Assembly (NCBI GenBank): GCA_003260075.1
Contig: QLIY01000084.1
Span: forward strand, 106,420 to 170,419
Origin: Phallusia mammillata
Lineage: Eukaryota > Chordata > Ascidiacea > Phlebobranchia > Ascidiidae
Direction: 5' to 3'
Length of the DNA stretch: 64,000 nucleotides
Shown here: one piece after another, positions 27,679 through 39,307 of the stretch
How positions within the stretch are numbered: position 1 is the stretch's first letter
Layout: every line of letters begins with the position of its first letter
The notes under the pieces: model-generated
Told to the model about the DNA's origin: nothing
The model's input: only the letters and a program-made list of their open reading frames with translations
Database searches by the model: none
Program-made: the position numbers and the translations under genes

Positions 27679-30600
27679 GCAAAACTTAGCAGGGCATTTA
27701 CGTTTTTTTAATAAAGGTGGAGAGCACCCTCGGAGGAAACCTAAGCGGGATGACGAGCTCATATGAAGGTAAAGTTCGCCAGAATGGATTTGGATGCGAC
27801 TACAAAACTTTCCAAGTGTTCAACGCCCAGCCAAGACCGAGCTTTTGTGAAGTTTTCTTTGTAATTGAAAGCAGAAGGGTAATGTCGTATTTTTTTTTCT
27901 CTTTTTCTTTTTTTTGTGAGAATGTATTACAATTTGCAAGTTTTTGCTGATATCTCGACTGGATCACACGAAAAAAAGCCAACCCCAAAACTTTAACGGA
28001 CTTAACAACCTATCAGACAAAAACGTTTCACATTACCATTTCCTAGGTGGCGACAAAGATACCATATTTATTGTATTCATGCAGTGGCAGCGATTGTGAA
28101 TAATTTATCAGCGCATAAAATCTAATCGGTTTAACTAGACGCTTGTCTCTACGCCTACACATCGATTTTTTTATTTAGTCACTAAAGTATGGTGTTACAA
28201 GGTAACAGTCCTATATACACACTAATTTTAACCTTAAAAAAACGTGGGCCTGATGTGCAAAGTGACATAGAATATACCATGAAAAAATCACCCCTTAAAC
28301 AACATAGCTAAGTGTTTTACGTTTTACCTGTATCTAGCACTGGAATTCGGTGGTCGGCGACACGATCGAAGGAATTTTTGATTTTCCTGACGGATTCGTC
28401 CTGAACACATTACGTTACACCGGCTCTCCGCAACGCGTTTTAATGGGCAGCATGCTGTTGTCCAGGTATTATTAATGGCTTTCCCTACTTTATAAAATTA
28501 CAACACATTAAATTGTTTACCTGTTGCAGAATGGATGGTTTGCCAATTTTGGAATCAAGAATCAAATATTCTTTGAGAAGTATTTTATCTGCATTAGGTG
28601 AGTTTAGTACTGGTGCATTTGTATTGCAGATGCACTACTTTGAATTAGTCAAGTATATGTTTATGTTAACCAGTTTTAAGCAGTCAACGGAAAGATATGT
28701 TCTACAATTTTAACACCGTTGACCGATTGGGGGGGGGGGTGGTGAGTTTAGTACTGGTGCATTTGTATTGCAGATGCACTACTTTTAATTAGTCAAGTAT
28801 ATGTTTATGTTAACCAGTTTTAAGTAGTCAACGGAAAGATATGTTCTACAATTTTAACACCGTTGACCGATTGTGTTTTCAGAACCTCCTAAAACAACCA
28901 ACATTGATCGTCGAAACGTTGTAATTTCAGCACCAAATTCTTCCCTAGGTATTAATTTTGTTCTGTACCAATATTGGAACTTGTGCACAACATTATTTGT
29001 TTGCTCGATCTTTAACTCCACATTGTTACAGTTGAAGTAAAAGATGACGAAGCGTTTTTGCCCAATTGCACCGTAAAGGAGGTTACGCAATCGCTGTGGA
29101 AATGCGAAGTCATCTTTAGGCAACCAGTCCCCTACTCCGGACCTCAAAGTTGCGTGTACGTCACTGTGTTTACATGTCGACTTGTTTTACCGGCTCCAGG
29201 CTATATTTATCTACGAGTTAGCAAATAAACCTAACGTGCCACGTGCTCCCAACTTGGCAAATATTGCGTAACACTTCCATTTGACCTACATTTCGAGAAC
29301 GCGACCTCAATGTCTTGCCTTGCGAAATTATTTTTTAATCTGAACGAAATAATGTTGTCATAATTATTCATCTGAAAATGTAAAATAGTTTACCAATTAG
29401 TCAATGAATTTACATGGAATATATATACATATATGTCACAAAACTGGCATTTTAGGAAATTAGTTATTTATTGTCATACACGGTGATCGTCAATGACCAT
29501 GAGGGTCTGATATTGTTCAGTATAATCACTTTCGGTTCCATAAGTATTTATAAGTGACTTTTGTTCCGATTTAAAAAGGAAACCACGGTTACAATTTGCA
29601 GGTAGCAAAGCACATTTGCAGCGATTGCAACATTTTTTACACAATGATGCGCAAATATCGAGCTATTGTCAGTAAGTGTTTGTCGCGTCAGCAAAAACAC
29701 GCATCTCTTTCCGGAGATGCGCACATTCGAATCGTGCAACGCAACCGTGTGAGCAATTTTAACGCGTTCTGTCACCAACGCAATTTTCCCCACGTAATAT
29801 TATTATTTCTGATATTCTATGTTACCTTTATTTTGATAAGAAAGCCAAATTGCATTTTAACCATCAAGCCAACAATTCATTTTACAGGACCAAGGTTACT
29901 GAGTTCATAGATTGCGCAATCCAGCAGCTTGGCACTTGTGAGGTCGGTGACAAAGCAAACATACTCGATTCGTTTGCTTTTCCAAGCTTCAACTTTAAGG
30001 TATGGTCGTGGCAAGCATCATTGACGCTCTTGTGAGCGACCGCCGGCTATTAACCGGCAGTTCATCGCTAAGCACACACTAAAAATGTTCACGCTTGCGA
30101 CGCGTGGTATGCCTGTGATAAAATGTGGGTCAAAGTATCGTCACCGTCAATAGTAAACTATTCTGTGCAAATGTGCACTTTGTCCCAGCAGGAATGAAGT
30201 AGTAATTTTTTAACCTTTTTTGCTTGTCGACCACCTTATGAATTCCCAACTAGTATGCCTTAAAGGTAATTAAAAAATTATAACTCCCGATTGTGGTAAA
30301 AAAGCGTGTCGAAAATATTCTGTTTGGGCACCAAATTTTGTTTAGAGTCCCCCTGTTTTAGCAGCAAATGTTGTGCAAGAATTCTGTTAATTTCCTAAAA
30401 GAATTTCAAAATGTAATTAATTATCTATGAGGATTATGAATCCCGTAAGAACAGATCTCTCGCAATGCGAATGATGTATTTGCAATGCATTACAACCGTG
30501 TTCATTTGATTGCAGTTTTTAACGGACAGTCTTCGGAATTTGACCAAGTCCTTGGCCGGAGGAAGTGAACCAGTTACGGCATTCTGTTTTCACGCACCAC

Positions 30601-31413
30601 TGCGTCTGCCCTACCCTCACACAGTTGCCGACATACCTATGTGCAACACCGGTGTCCCAAATCAATTGCTTTCTAAGTTGACCGACTTCCTTTATGAGTT
30701 TGTCTGGGCAAGGGATGAGAACGACATTTGCAGGTGATTAAGCATTTCTGCAGAAAATATGGGACAGCTATTTGCCTCAGGTGTGAAGTTTAAACATTTA
30801 AACAAAAACATGGAAACAACTTGCAAATACAAACTAACTGTTCGAATTTACATTCAAGTATTCCCTTATACCCACAAAGTCACGTATCAGACGTTATAAT
30901 GATAACCTTTAAAGGTCACGCAACAATTACAAAGTCATGACTTCGTCTCAACAGTTACCACGAAACCACCGATTTGTTTTTGCAGAGCTATGCAGTCGTT
31001 ACAGCACTGGTTTTTGCAAACTGCTCGTGAACGTTGTGACCTTCGCCTGTTTTCTGGATTGCAGCTCAGTGAAACAGGGCGTACATATTTAGGCACAGTG
31101 TTCGCCATTGCTTTGCGAGAAATCGAGCAATTTCCACTGTCGGCGTGTGGAGGTAAAGTATGCACTTCCAACCGTTTTGTAAGTCAGGTCACTCTCAGTG
31201 TACATGTTAACAGCAACCCAAACACTTTCGTGAAAAACATTTACTGTGCGTGCCTGTTTAGGGAACAGCTTTGTTATTTCTAAATAAGTCATGTAGAAGT
31301 GTAAGTCGAATTTAAACTTGTATGGTTTTAACTGTTCTACAAATTAAAAACCTTAAGTGCCGAGCGGTCGTATAATATCAACACAACTTCTTTTTGCAGA
31401 TCAGTTGAACTGA
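21635..31413 (+). CDS. Secreted protein with three copies of a six-exon cassette; family not recognised
   Basis: My 28-exon model: 21635-21719, 21812-21972, 22669-22730, 22790-22886, 22998-23156, 23282-23424, 23489-23577, 23636-23680, 23967-24115, 24182-24240, 24524-24623, 24967-25128, 25358-25488, 25660-25727, 25791-25831, 26292-26367, 26554-26762, 26839-26897, 27080-27179, 27717-27878, 28338-28465, 28530-28597, 28883-28948, 29032-29155, 29888-29999, 30516-30733, 30986-31152, 31400-31413. Every junction is in phase; the total is 1017 residues. A signal peptide (residues 1 to about 27) precedes three homologous modules at about 29-265, 281-503 and 543-784. Each is six exons with intron phases 0,2,0,0,2,1. 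Diagnostic blocks are NGRFDMYTEGNQI / GGSDIFDFGNRI / GGRDMFDVGNQI, then PFTALWWI / PFVALMWI / PFFGLMWI, then WNS...LL. Linkers are rich in Pro, Glu and Asp (PVPPPPQEP; DPVNPVNPLDP). Residues 807-1017 hold ten or so cysteines, with no transmembrane segment. The function is unknown; an extracellular role is inferred. Confidence 0.8.
22059..22556. mobile_element. Non-autonomous hAT-like element with perfect 8 bp target duplication
   Basis: The termini CAGGGAGTCGAACCG and CGGTTCGACTCCCTG are exact inverted repeats, flanked on both sides by GTAAAAAC. The 498 bp interior is dominated by GGTTCGGGTT-type repeats near both ends. There is no transposase. It is inserted in the second intron of the triplicated-cassette gene. 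Confidence 0.9.
24650..24722 (-). tRNA. tRNA-Ala (anticodon AGC)
   Basis: This is a 73-base cloverleaf without an intron. The acceptor stem is GGGGATG/CATCTCC (with one G-T pair) with discriminator A, and the D arm is TAGCTCAGATGGTAGAGC. The anticodon loop is TTAGCAT with anticodon AGC, and the T arm CCGGGATCGATGCCCGG is the form usual in invertebrate tRNA-Ala. A and B box promoters are intact. A run of T (TTTTTT) directly downstream on the minus strand is a Pol III terminator. It lies antisense in an intron of the triplicated-cassette gene. Confidence 0.95.
25857..26236. mobile_element. Non-autonomous hAT-like element (CAGGGTTGCCAT termini)
   Basis: The ends CAGGGTTGCCAT and ATGGCAACCCTG form an exact inverted repeat, flanked by perfect 8 bp duplications CATATAAT. 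The left part repeats TCCTTATTTCTAAGA blocks. It is 380 bp with no transposase. It lies in the linker intron between cassettes 2 and 3 of the secreted-protein gene and shares terminal sequence with the longer element at 58115. Confidence 0.9.
27624..27677. other. 54 G run: probable sequence gap
   Basis: It lies in the intron before exon 20 of the triplicated-cassette gene. No flanking duplication is seen, so it reads as an estimated gap of real missing sequence. The minus-strand ORF across it encodes only a false proline run. Confidence 0.75.
28729..28739. other. G-run seam in intron of cassette gene
   Basis: 28598-28728 and 28742-28873 are the same intron start with two differences, so the donor site appears twice. 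The first copy is used in the model. Confidence 0.8.
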
Positions 31414-32041
31414 CGAACCTTGTGGACAAACCAAGTGCGAGAATCACCTAAACGAATTTAAAACCCGAATTGGAGAGACTTTGTTTTCTGTTTTCAATGT
31501 ATTTTTGGCGTCGAATAAAAAATCGCCCTCCAAAAAGTTTGTGGATAAGGCAACGAAGAATAGAAATAGGAAATCTTTGTGGGGGGGGGGCGCGAGATTC
31601 ACCTAAAAGAATTTAAAACCCGAATTGGAGAGACTCTGTGTTCTGTTTTCAATGTATTTTTGGCGTCAAATAAAAAATCGCCCTCTGAAAAGTTTGTGGA
31701 TAAGGCAACGAAGAATAGAAATAGGAAATCTTTGTGGTTGCCAGCTAAGCAGTTGCCCTCACCACACCAGGTATCTATTTACATTTGAGCAACGACCAGT
31801 GGAACGTATGAAGGCAAAGCACTGCCTAAAAATTTGTCCAAATCTTCGAAAATTTTAATGCACAAAGACCGGCCGTAGGTGGAAAAGGGTCGAAACGGTT
31901 CATGTTACGTTTTTTTAATGTGTTTTTGCTGGAAGGGTAGGGAGGGGGTGACATTGAAATAGAAAATGGAAAGAAAAAAGCGTGTAAGAACTGAAGGCTA
32001 AAACAATTCGCAATAAACTGTGATAAAAAATATAAAATCAT
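31414..32041. other. Convergent 3' region between the cassette gene and PSAT1
   Basis: AATAAA sites near 31516 and 31669 are the same site in two copies, because about 140 bp (31441-31580) is repeated at 31593-31738 across a 10 G run. No coding sequence is seen. Confidence 0.6.
31581..31590. other. G-run seam
   Basis: About 140 bp of 3' UTR sequence is present on both sides with scattered differences. Confidence 0.8.
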
Positions 32042-34073
32042 CTATTGTCTGGCTTGACGAAACGATTCCATCAAACGAACTAAAGATTGAACTTCTTCCA
32101 CAGTGACAGCGTTGTAAAGCGACACACGAATGCCACCGACAGATCTGTAATAAAAACATATTTTATAATAGCTGCAAAAAGTAAAAGTCATAGAACGCCA
32201 TTCTATCTTGCAAAATGATATTCTTTGTTGTTCAAGTTTACATATCATATCGGACTTTTTAGAATTTTAGTTTTTTCTCTTCGCTATCTAAGGTTCAGAA
32301 TGCCGTGTTGGGTAATGCCTCTTGTATCGGGCTATGCTAACCGATTAACACTCGTACTGTTTGGTTACCTGTGTCCCTTGATACCAAGCATATTAGCCTT
32401 CTTCGCTTCTTCAACGAACTCCTTTTCAAGGGCTTCGTCGCCACCAGGACCGCCAATCCTAAACGTCACGTTCATTCGGCTTCGGGCACCGCTTTCAACA
32501 AGGCAACTAAATACACGAAATTGGATAATTGGAGTTGCATTAAAAAGCCTGTTTTTAGTACAAAATGTGATTACCTATAGAAGCCATCGGACTCCGCTAT
32601 GGTTGTGTATATAAGTTGTGATTTTTGAACACATTTTTTGGCCATACCCATAACTCCACCATTCTGTTGTATCCAGTCAAGCACCAAACCCATAAGGTAA
32701 ATGCTGTAAAGCAAAATCTATTTTAGGCCAATTACTTTTATATCCAACATTGAAAATGGTAAAGAAGTATACCTGTAGGAAGGTGGTGTGTTGTAAAGGG
32801 AATTCATGCCAATTTGAGTTTTGTAGTCCAATACTACAGGACACTCTTTCATGCTGTACCCAATAAGGTCTTCACGAATTATGACCAAAGTCACTCCAGC
32901 ACAGCCAATGTTCTTTTGGGCTCCAGCAATAATGGCACCAAACTAAAATCAAAAATAAACATTTATTTTTAAAATAAGACATACATAAAATTAATGTAGT
33001 CAATAAATCTTACCTTAGTGATATCAAATGGCCGTGAGAGAATATTGGAAGACATATCAGCAATCAAAGGCACATTTCCTGTTTCAGGAACAAACGGAAA
33101 TTCTACACCATTGGCAGTTTCATTATCACAGTAGTAGACATAAGCCGCTTCAGGATCCAAATTCCATTCTGTTTCGTCAGGTATTCCTGAAAAAACATTT
33201 TGATATTTTAATTCCACATATCCACCAATGATCATTTCAAACAGCCATCTAATGTACTTACTTGAGTATTTCTTAAGTTTTGGGTGGACAACATTGATGT
33301 TTCCATACTTTTCTGCCTGTTAAATCAAATTTGATCATAACTTTTATCCAGTAAAACAGTAGTGTGTATATCTAAAGAAATAGTCTTACTTCTTTGACAG
33401 CTTTTGCTGACCAAGTTCCAGTCACAATGTAATCTGCAGAGGAATTAGGTGATCTTCGGATCAAGTTCAGGGGCAGAGCACTAAATTGGCCTGTTGCTCC
33501 ACCTTGTAAAAACAGGATCTTGTAGTTGTCAGGAATGTTTCTGTGAATAAAGACTAAAGTTTAAAATTTATAACTAAATAAATTTAGGAGCTCTAATTAT
33601 AACAAAATATTTTTGACAGGAATTAGAATCTCTTCAAGTCAACTTACAGAAGTCGAATTAGGGTGTTCTTGGTTTCACTCATAATGTTCATGAACTCTGT
33701 AGAACGATGGCTCATTTCTACATACAAAAGTTAGACTTTAACTGCAAGTACACAAATGCTTTTGATGTTTAAAAGTAAAAAAAAAACAAGTCAAGTGTTA
33801 CTCACCCATGACACTGATTCCTAATCCATCATAGTTCAAAAATTCTGCTTGTGCTTGTCGCATAACCTGTGATAAAATAGATCATAGTCAAATGCATATT
33901 CAAACATAGGGGAAACAATCTCTTACCGATTCAGGAAGTTTTGCAGGCCCAGGATTAAAATTGACGACACGTTTGGTGTCATGACTTTGAACGGCTGACT
34001 TTTGCATGGCTTTCATTTTCATTCCATTGGCGACATGGCCGTTGGTGTATCCGTTGGCGTTGACTATATCCAT
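32042..34073 (-). CDS. PSAT1: Phosphoserine aminotransferase
   Basis: This PLP enzyme converts 3-phosphohydroxypyruvate and glutamate to phosphoserine and 2-oxoglutarate, the second step of serine synthesis in the cytosol. Ten minus-strand exons join in phase: 33927-34073, 33806-33866, 33648-33717, 33390-33540, 33262-33316, 33014-33186, 32773-32942, 32575-32703, 32369-32506, 32042-32144, giving 398 residues against about 370 in human. The extra residues are an N-terminal leader ([13 protein letters not shown]...) before the conserved [14 protein letters not shown]. Family blocks are [46 protein letters not shown], the PLP-lysine region [11 protein letters not shown] (Lys about 229) and the C-terminal [15 protein letters not shown]. 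All catalytic landmarks I can check are intact. Confidence 0.96.
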
Positions 34074-34171
34074 TTTGATAAATTAAGCTAAGTTTGATTA
34101 CCTATTCACTCAGGGCTATCAGCTGACGATTGCAAAAGACTAAGTAGGCCCGGTCAGCTGTGCGCACGACC

Positions 34172-34193
34172 TTATATAGCTGCCGTGACGTCA
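34172..34193 (-). promoter_or_regulatory. PSAT1 core promoter: TATA box and palindromic CRE
   Basis: Upstream of the PSAT1 start, the minus strand carries CTATATAAG (34172-34179). Immediately further upstream is TGACGTCA (34186-34193), a full cAMP-response/ATF palindrome. The TATA lies about 100 bases before the ATG at 34073. Vertebrate PSAT1 is a known ATF4 target under amino-acid stress; ATF/CREB control here is inferred from the site. Confidence 0.6.
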
Positions 34194-36873
34194 CACCTAG
34201 CGTGGTGGAAATGTTTACAGTCAGCACGCGTCTCCCGGCGCCCCATCACCCAGCTGATCGAACTGTAAATTTACTTTTCAGTTCATTGATGAAGCACTCT
34301 TTAAATGCTACATTAGTTAAAAATCGAAACTGATTTGCAATGTTGGTACGCTCATCAAAATACTATTTCAGTTGAAATTTTTTTATTTTTTGTAAAAAAA
34401 TGTCTGCATATATTATACGTGGGTATTTAGTGGCTTTACATCACAGCTAAGTGTCATTTACCGTTAAAATAGGGTGTTGTTTTTCGCACGTATTGCGCAT
34501 TGTTGCTGAGCAAAAATTTCGTCACGCAGCTTCGGTAGTCTTGTAAAATTTTCCATGTGCGCCGGGCGGCAGGACATGCGTTGAGTGCGTGATCGCCTCG
34601 TGACCAAAGCCTGACTCTCTTTTCCTCTTCAGCCGGCGTTACATCAGCCGTACGAAACCCGCATAAAAACGGAGAGCGTGGAAAAGTTTCAAAAACGTTC
34701 CGAATGGTGATTATGCAACTATTCCGAACGGCCAGTCGAAGCATTGCCGCAGCTCAAGTCTTGCAAATTCAATTGGTTCCCAATTGCAGCGTAACTGATA
34801 CATACGACCGAAGTCAAATCCACTGAATTTTCGAAAATTATAGGCTACTTTTTGACTAACCTGTACCTTTCTCTGGTCACATTTTTTGCGTTTTTTGTTG
34901 CTTCGTCTTTCATTTTTTTTTTTGAGAAACGGGTGCCGCTGACGTAAACGGTTTTGTTGTTGTTTGAATCAACTACTGTTTAGCCTACTGCAGAACAAGT
35001 CAATGTAAAATCCAAAATGACCAACATGCACCAGTCTTTGCAGTAGTTTTTTGTGCATCACTTCTTGGTGGAAGTGATTTAAATTTAAGCCACGGAAGTA
35101 GTCGTGATCGTTGCAATAACCACTTGGTTGATGCTAAAGTCGTTAATGCAGACTTTTTTGGGTATCAATTGTTTTGCACGTGTAGGCTGCTAGTTATTTT
35201 GCCTTGGTAACGTTGGCATACATCACTTTGAGTGCGTTTACCAGTCTTATATTAGCCTAACTTTATGAACCATTATAGCAGCCAGACACAGTAGTTTATG
35301 GCTACAAAAACACTTTAATGTTGATGTTATGTGTGGCCTATTCCACGCAGCGAAGTGTTGTCTTATAACAGTAGATGCGAACCGGGGGGGGGGAGCTACA
35401 AAAACACTTTAATGTTGATGTTATGTGTAGCCTATTCCACGCAGCGAAGTGTTGTCTTATAACAGTAGATGCGAACCACTCTTAAACCGCGAAGCAGTGG
35501 AACTAACAAATGCAAAATATGAGCAAAACCATGTCGTGTCGGTTCTATCGGGCCCCTAGTCTAGTGCTTAACAACCGGTTTGCCGTGAGATGATGCTAGT
35601 TGTACCGCCATGTATTCAAAATCGGGTAAATATTTCAAAATTGAACTTAACAATGTACGGATAATTATGTGGTCTTTGAAACAAACACAATTATTCCATG
35701 ACAATAGCGTGAATCACAGTTTTTATGCGTAACAATGTTACTAACATTTAACATTAGAGTGATGTTGGTAAAGACCGTTGCACAAGCCATGCGTTGCTGT
35801 CGGTGCCAAATGACAATATCATACTCCCAAGGCAAATTATAAACGTTACTCGACAGCGCCCACTCCTGGATACGATTTGAGAATACAATCGGTCACTAAT
35901 ACAAAAACTTGAAACAACCTTTTTTTATGTCTTTTGACAAAAAAGCCCGATTTTGACTCCGCAAAAACAGCAAAAAAACAATAGAAGTATAAATCCTTAT
36001 TAAGGCTTAGTTTTCGTTCTTCTCAATATTAAAAATGAGTTTAAAACGAAAAATAGTGTGCTAAATTTGCTTAATTTCTTTCACAGCGTCTAAACACACT
36101 TTGTCCCACATTTGAAAGGAAATAAAATCGTTGTAGGCCTATAGTTGTTATGTGATGTGTGATCGAACTGGCCTCTCTGCCATCCCCTTTGGGAACTACA
36201 TGGCTCCAAAAAACGTGTTTGGTTTCTCGTTTTCTCGCAGCAACAAGACGACAAATTAAGTTGAACGGAATGCGATTTATGAGAAAACACTGGCAAGATA
36301 ATGCAGATAAACTCTTGAATAAAACGAAAAACAAATCGTTAGTTTATCCCGAAAAAATAAAAACATGCACACACGGGGTACGGTGACACACAGGGTTATG
36401 GAACAGCGCAAAAAATATTACAAAAGTAAAAACAAAGATACTTGGGTACAAAATTAAAGAATATGAATAAACCAGAAACAAGATTTTTCGTAGAGCTCAA
36501 ATAAGCCACCTTAACTTAAAAATAAAACCAGCAATAATTAGAGAGTCATTTAAATAGGCAACCCAAACGCACTCCACCGAAACGGTGACCAATCATTATT
36601 GACACCACGCAAGTATACATATGTATACCTATATATATTTATATCTATATATATGTCTATGAACTTTTGAACAAAACAAAACTTACAAAGCAGAAGAAAC
36701 AGTTTAAATATATAACTCAACGTGTGCGCGTACAGTCGACGTAAAAGTTTACAAATATTGCACTTGACAAATGTAGTACCGCTTTGTAACAGAAATTGAT
36801 CCATAGCGGCACCAAAAGCCTTCGAAAATAGCAGATTTGGAACACATTTGAGGGCACCAGCAATCAACGAATA
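34194..36873. other. Intergenic stretch without a recognisable gene
   Basis: It contains one seam (35301-35383 repeated at 35395-35477 across 10 G) and a short AT dinucleotide-rich patch (about 36612-36660). The ORFs are under 110 codons, unsupported by domains or splice-consistent neighbours. Confidence 0.6.
35384..35393. other. G-run seam
   Basis: 35301-35383 and 35395-35477 are identical apart from one base. Confidence 0.8.
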
Positions 36874-39240
36874 TCAGCGCTTGGGCTCCAGCTTATTGGA
36901 CATCTCGTTAAGTAGTTTTTGATCAGTTATAACTTGTAGTTGACGGACGTAATTTCTTGATTCCTCAGCAGTTTTTGTGCTCTCAAGGATGTGATCTTCG
37001 TCTATAGAAAACATAAGGGTAGAATTGTTAATAAAACATTCATTTTCTTCGGGAGAAATGTTGGCTTAAATAAATTTAACTGCCAAAAAATAAAAATTAT
37101 TAGTTTGCTCTAAATAGTAATGAAACTGCATTAAACTTACCAATTCGGTTTGCACACCCTTGAATAACAGTCCGAATGCTATTGCTGATCATGTGCTGTA
37201 ATACAAAAAGTATTTGATTAAAAACTGCCAACAAAAACCTATCTTAATCCAAAGCATTACATTGCAACATATATGCTTATCACGGCATATTTTTGTTATA
37301 AATGCATATACTTACCATTTTTTCAAAGTTTATGAGACCACTTTTAACGCTATCATTGCCTTCGTGTTGAAAAGTCATGTCTTTCAACAGCAGGGGCAAG
37401 TAGAGTATTACTGGGGACTGTAACGTAGCAACGTGGAGTCTGTATGAACGGTGATTACGAGAGGGATCCTGTAAACGATTAAAGACGTTTTAGAATGTAA
37501 TATATTGTAAAAGGACAGATTTGTTGAGTGCTGGTTGGAAAATATACTTACGAGAATGGATTCGTATTCCTGAACCAGCTTCCTGTACTTTGCAGGCAAT
37601 TTTTCCCAAGTGTTGTATAAGCGACTTACGGCCTGGTTTCCAATTCCAATCATCATCGCCATAAAACCGTTCATGTTTTGGTACATTTTCAAACTATAAA
37701 CAAAATACCGTGAAATTAGCAACTCGTCAAAGATAACTTGGTATTCGAGAATAGAAAGTCAGTACAAATTTGAAAAGGGCGTTGTTTTAAGCTTTAACTA
37801 ACGTTTACTTACTGTTGTGCGATTTTGATGAACTTCCTTAGAAGCTGTACACGCTTGTTAAGGTTCTGACAGCTGCAGATTTCGGTGGGAGCCCAGTAGG
37901 CGAGTTGGTTGAATCTCCGCGTGAAGATATCGAGATTGGAGGTGACACCGTTAAACTTGTGAGCGCCGAATACCTTGTACACGAACTCCATCTAAATCAA
38001 AGCAACATAGTGTTACAGTCAATAGCAGTTTTTGTGATTCATTTAAGTCCAATTATAAGAGTTTCACAAGGAAGTAAAAACGAAACCGGTGGCTATAAGT
38101 CTAGATGGGGAGTTTATTGATTTGTTTGGTACCAGAACCAAAATCCTTATAAGTAAGTGCAAGAGACCGAAATTAGTTATATTTGCGAAAACACAAGAAA
38201 AAGATTCTAATTGAATTCGGAAACTAAAAATACGTGTTGGCTAAAAATAGAAGTCAAACGTTTTTTTATTTTCAATAGTAAAAGATTAGATAAATTTTAA
38301 TACTCCAAGCGAAAATTACTCAAGGCCATGTCCAGTGACCAAATGATAGAAATTACTTACCACATGAACGTTGTTCAGAAGCTCCCAATCGTACTGCGTC
38401 ACGTGATATGCGATTTCCAATGAGCTGACGACCTCCAAATGACACGAAGACGAAGGTTGTGGACTCCACTTCAAAGCACCCTTTAAAATACATGATACGG
38501 TTTAGACACAGCCTATGTCACAAGACTCCTCCAATAACTTGCAAAACAACAACTTTAAACGGAAAAGGCCAACCAACGTGACATAACATACGTATTGTTG
38601 ACTTACCAATGCGGTCCTTTCCTCTTGAGTGCATATATACAGGCGACTGTTGATCTTTAGTGATGTGGCAATAGAGGTCTGTTTCCGCGACACTTCCATC
38701 ACGTCTGTGCGGTAAATCGTCCGGTTCAGATCACGTGATATTTTGTGCTGGTAAACGCACTTTAAGGTGAACGACACTTACCTCCGTCTTCTTGCACCTC
38801 GAACAGCTTTAAATCCCTGCTTGGCCTGCTCATTTTTTCGGCGACGGCGCTGATAATTTCGTCGACCTATAAATAAGGCAATGTGTAACATTACGCAATC
38901 TAAAGTAAAGATGTAGTAAAAGGGTATAGCTTCGGTCTCTTGGTTAGTAAGTTGTAATGTACAATCAACGATATGCGAAGTAGCTACTCTTTAACTACAT
39001 CATGCACATTCAACTGTAGAAAGCCACCAATGTATACAAGCCACTGACATTTCAATACCAAACAGGGGGGGGGGCAAAGTTTAGACATGGACATATATCA
39101 TAAGACTCCTCCAATGACTTGCAAAACAACAACTCTGAACGGAAAAGCCCAACGTGACATAACATACGTATTGTTGACTTACCAATGCTGTTCTTTCCTC
39201 TTGAGTGCATATATACAGGCGACTGTTGATCTTTAGTGAT

Positions 39241-39307
<67 letters not shown>

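Noticed and set aside
27574-27762. Minus-strand ORF with a long proline run
   Set aside because: It consists mainly of the 54 G run read as CCC codons.
39085-39240. Second copy of an EPAC exon, as if a tandem exon duplication
   Set aside because: The copy is incomplete, ends at a 66 G run, begins at a 10 G run and has lost the order of the gene; contig-end misplacement is simpler.
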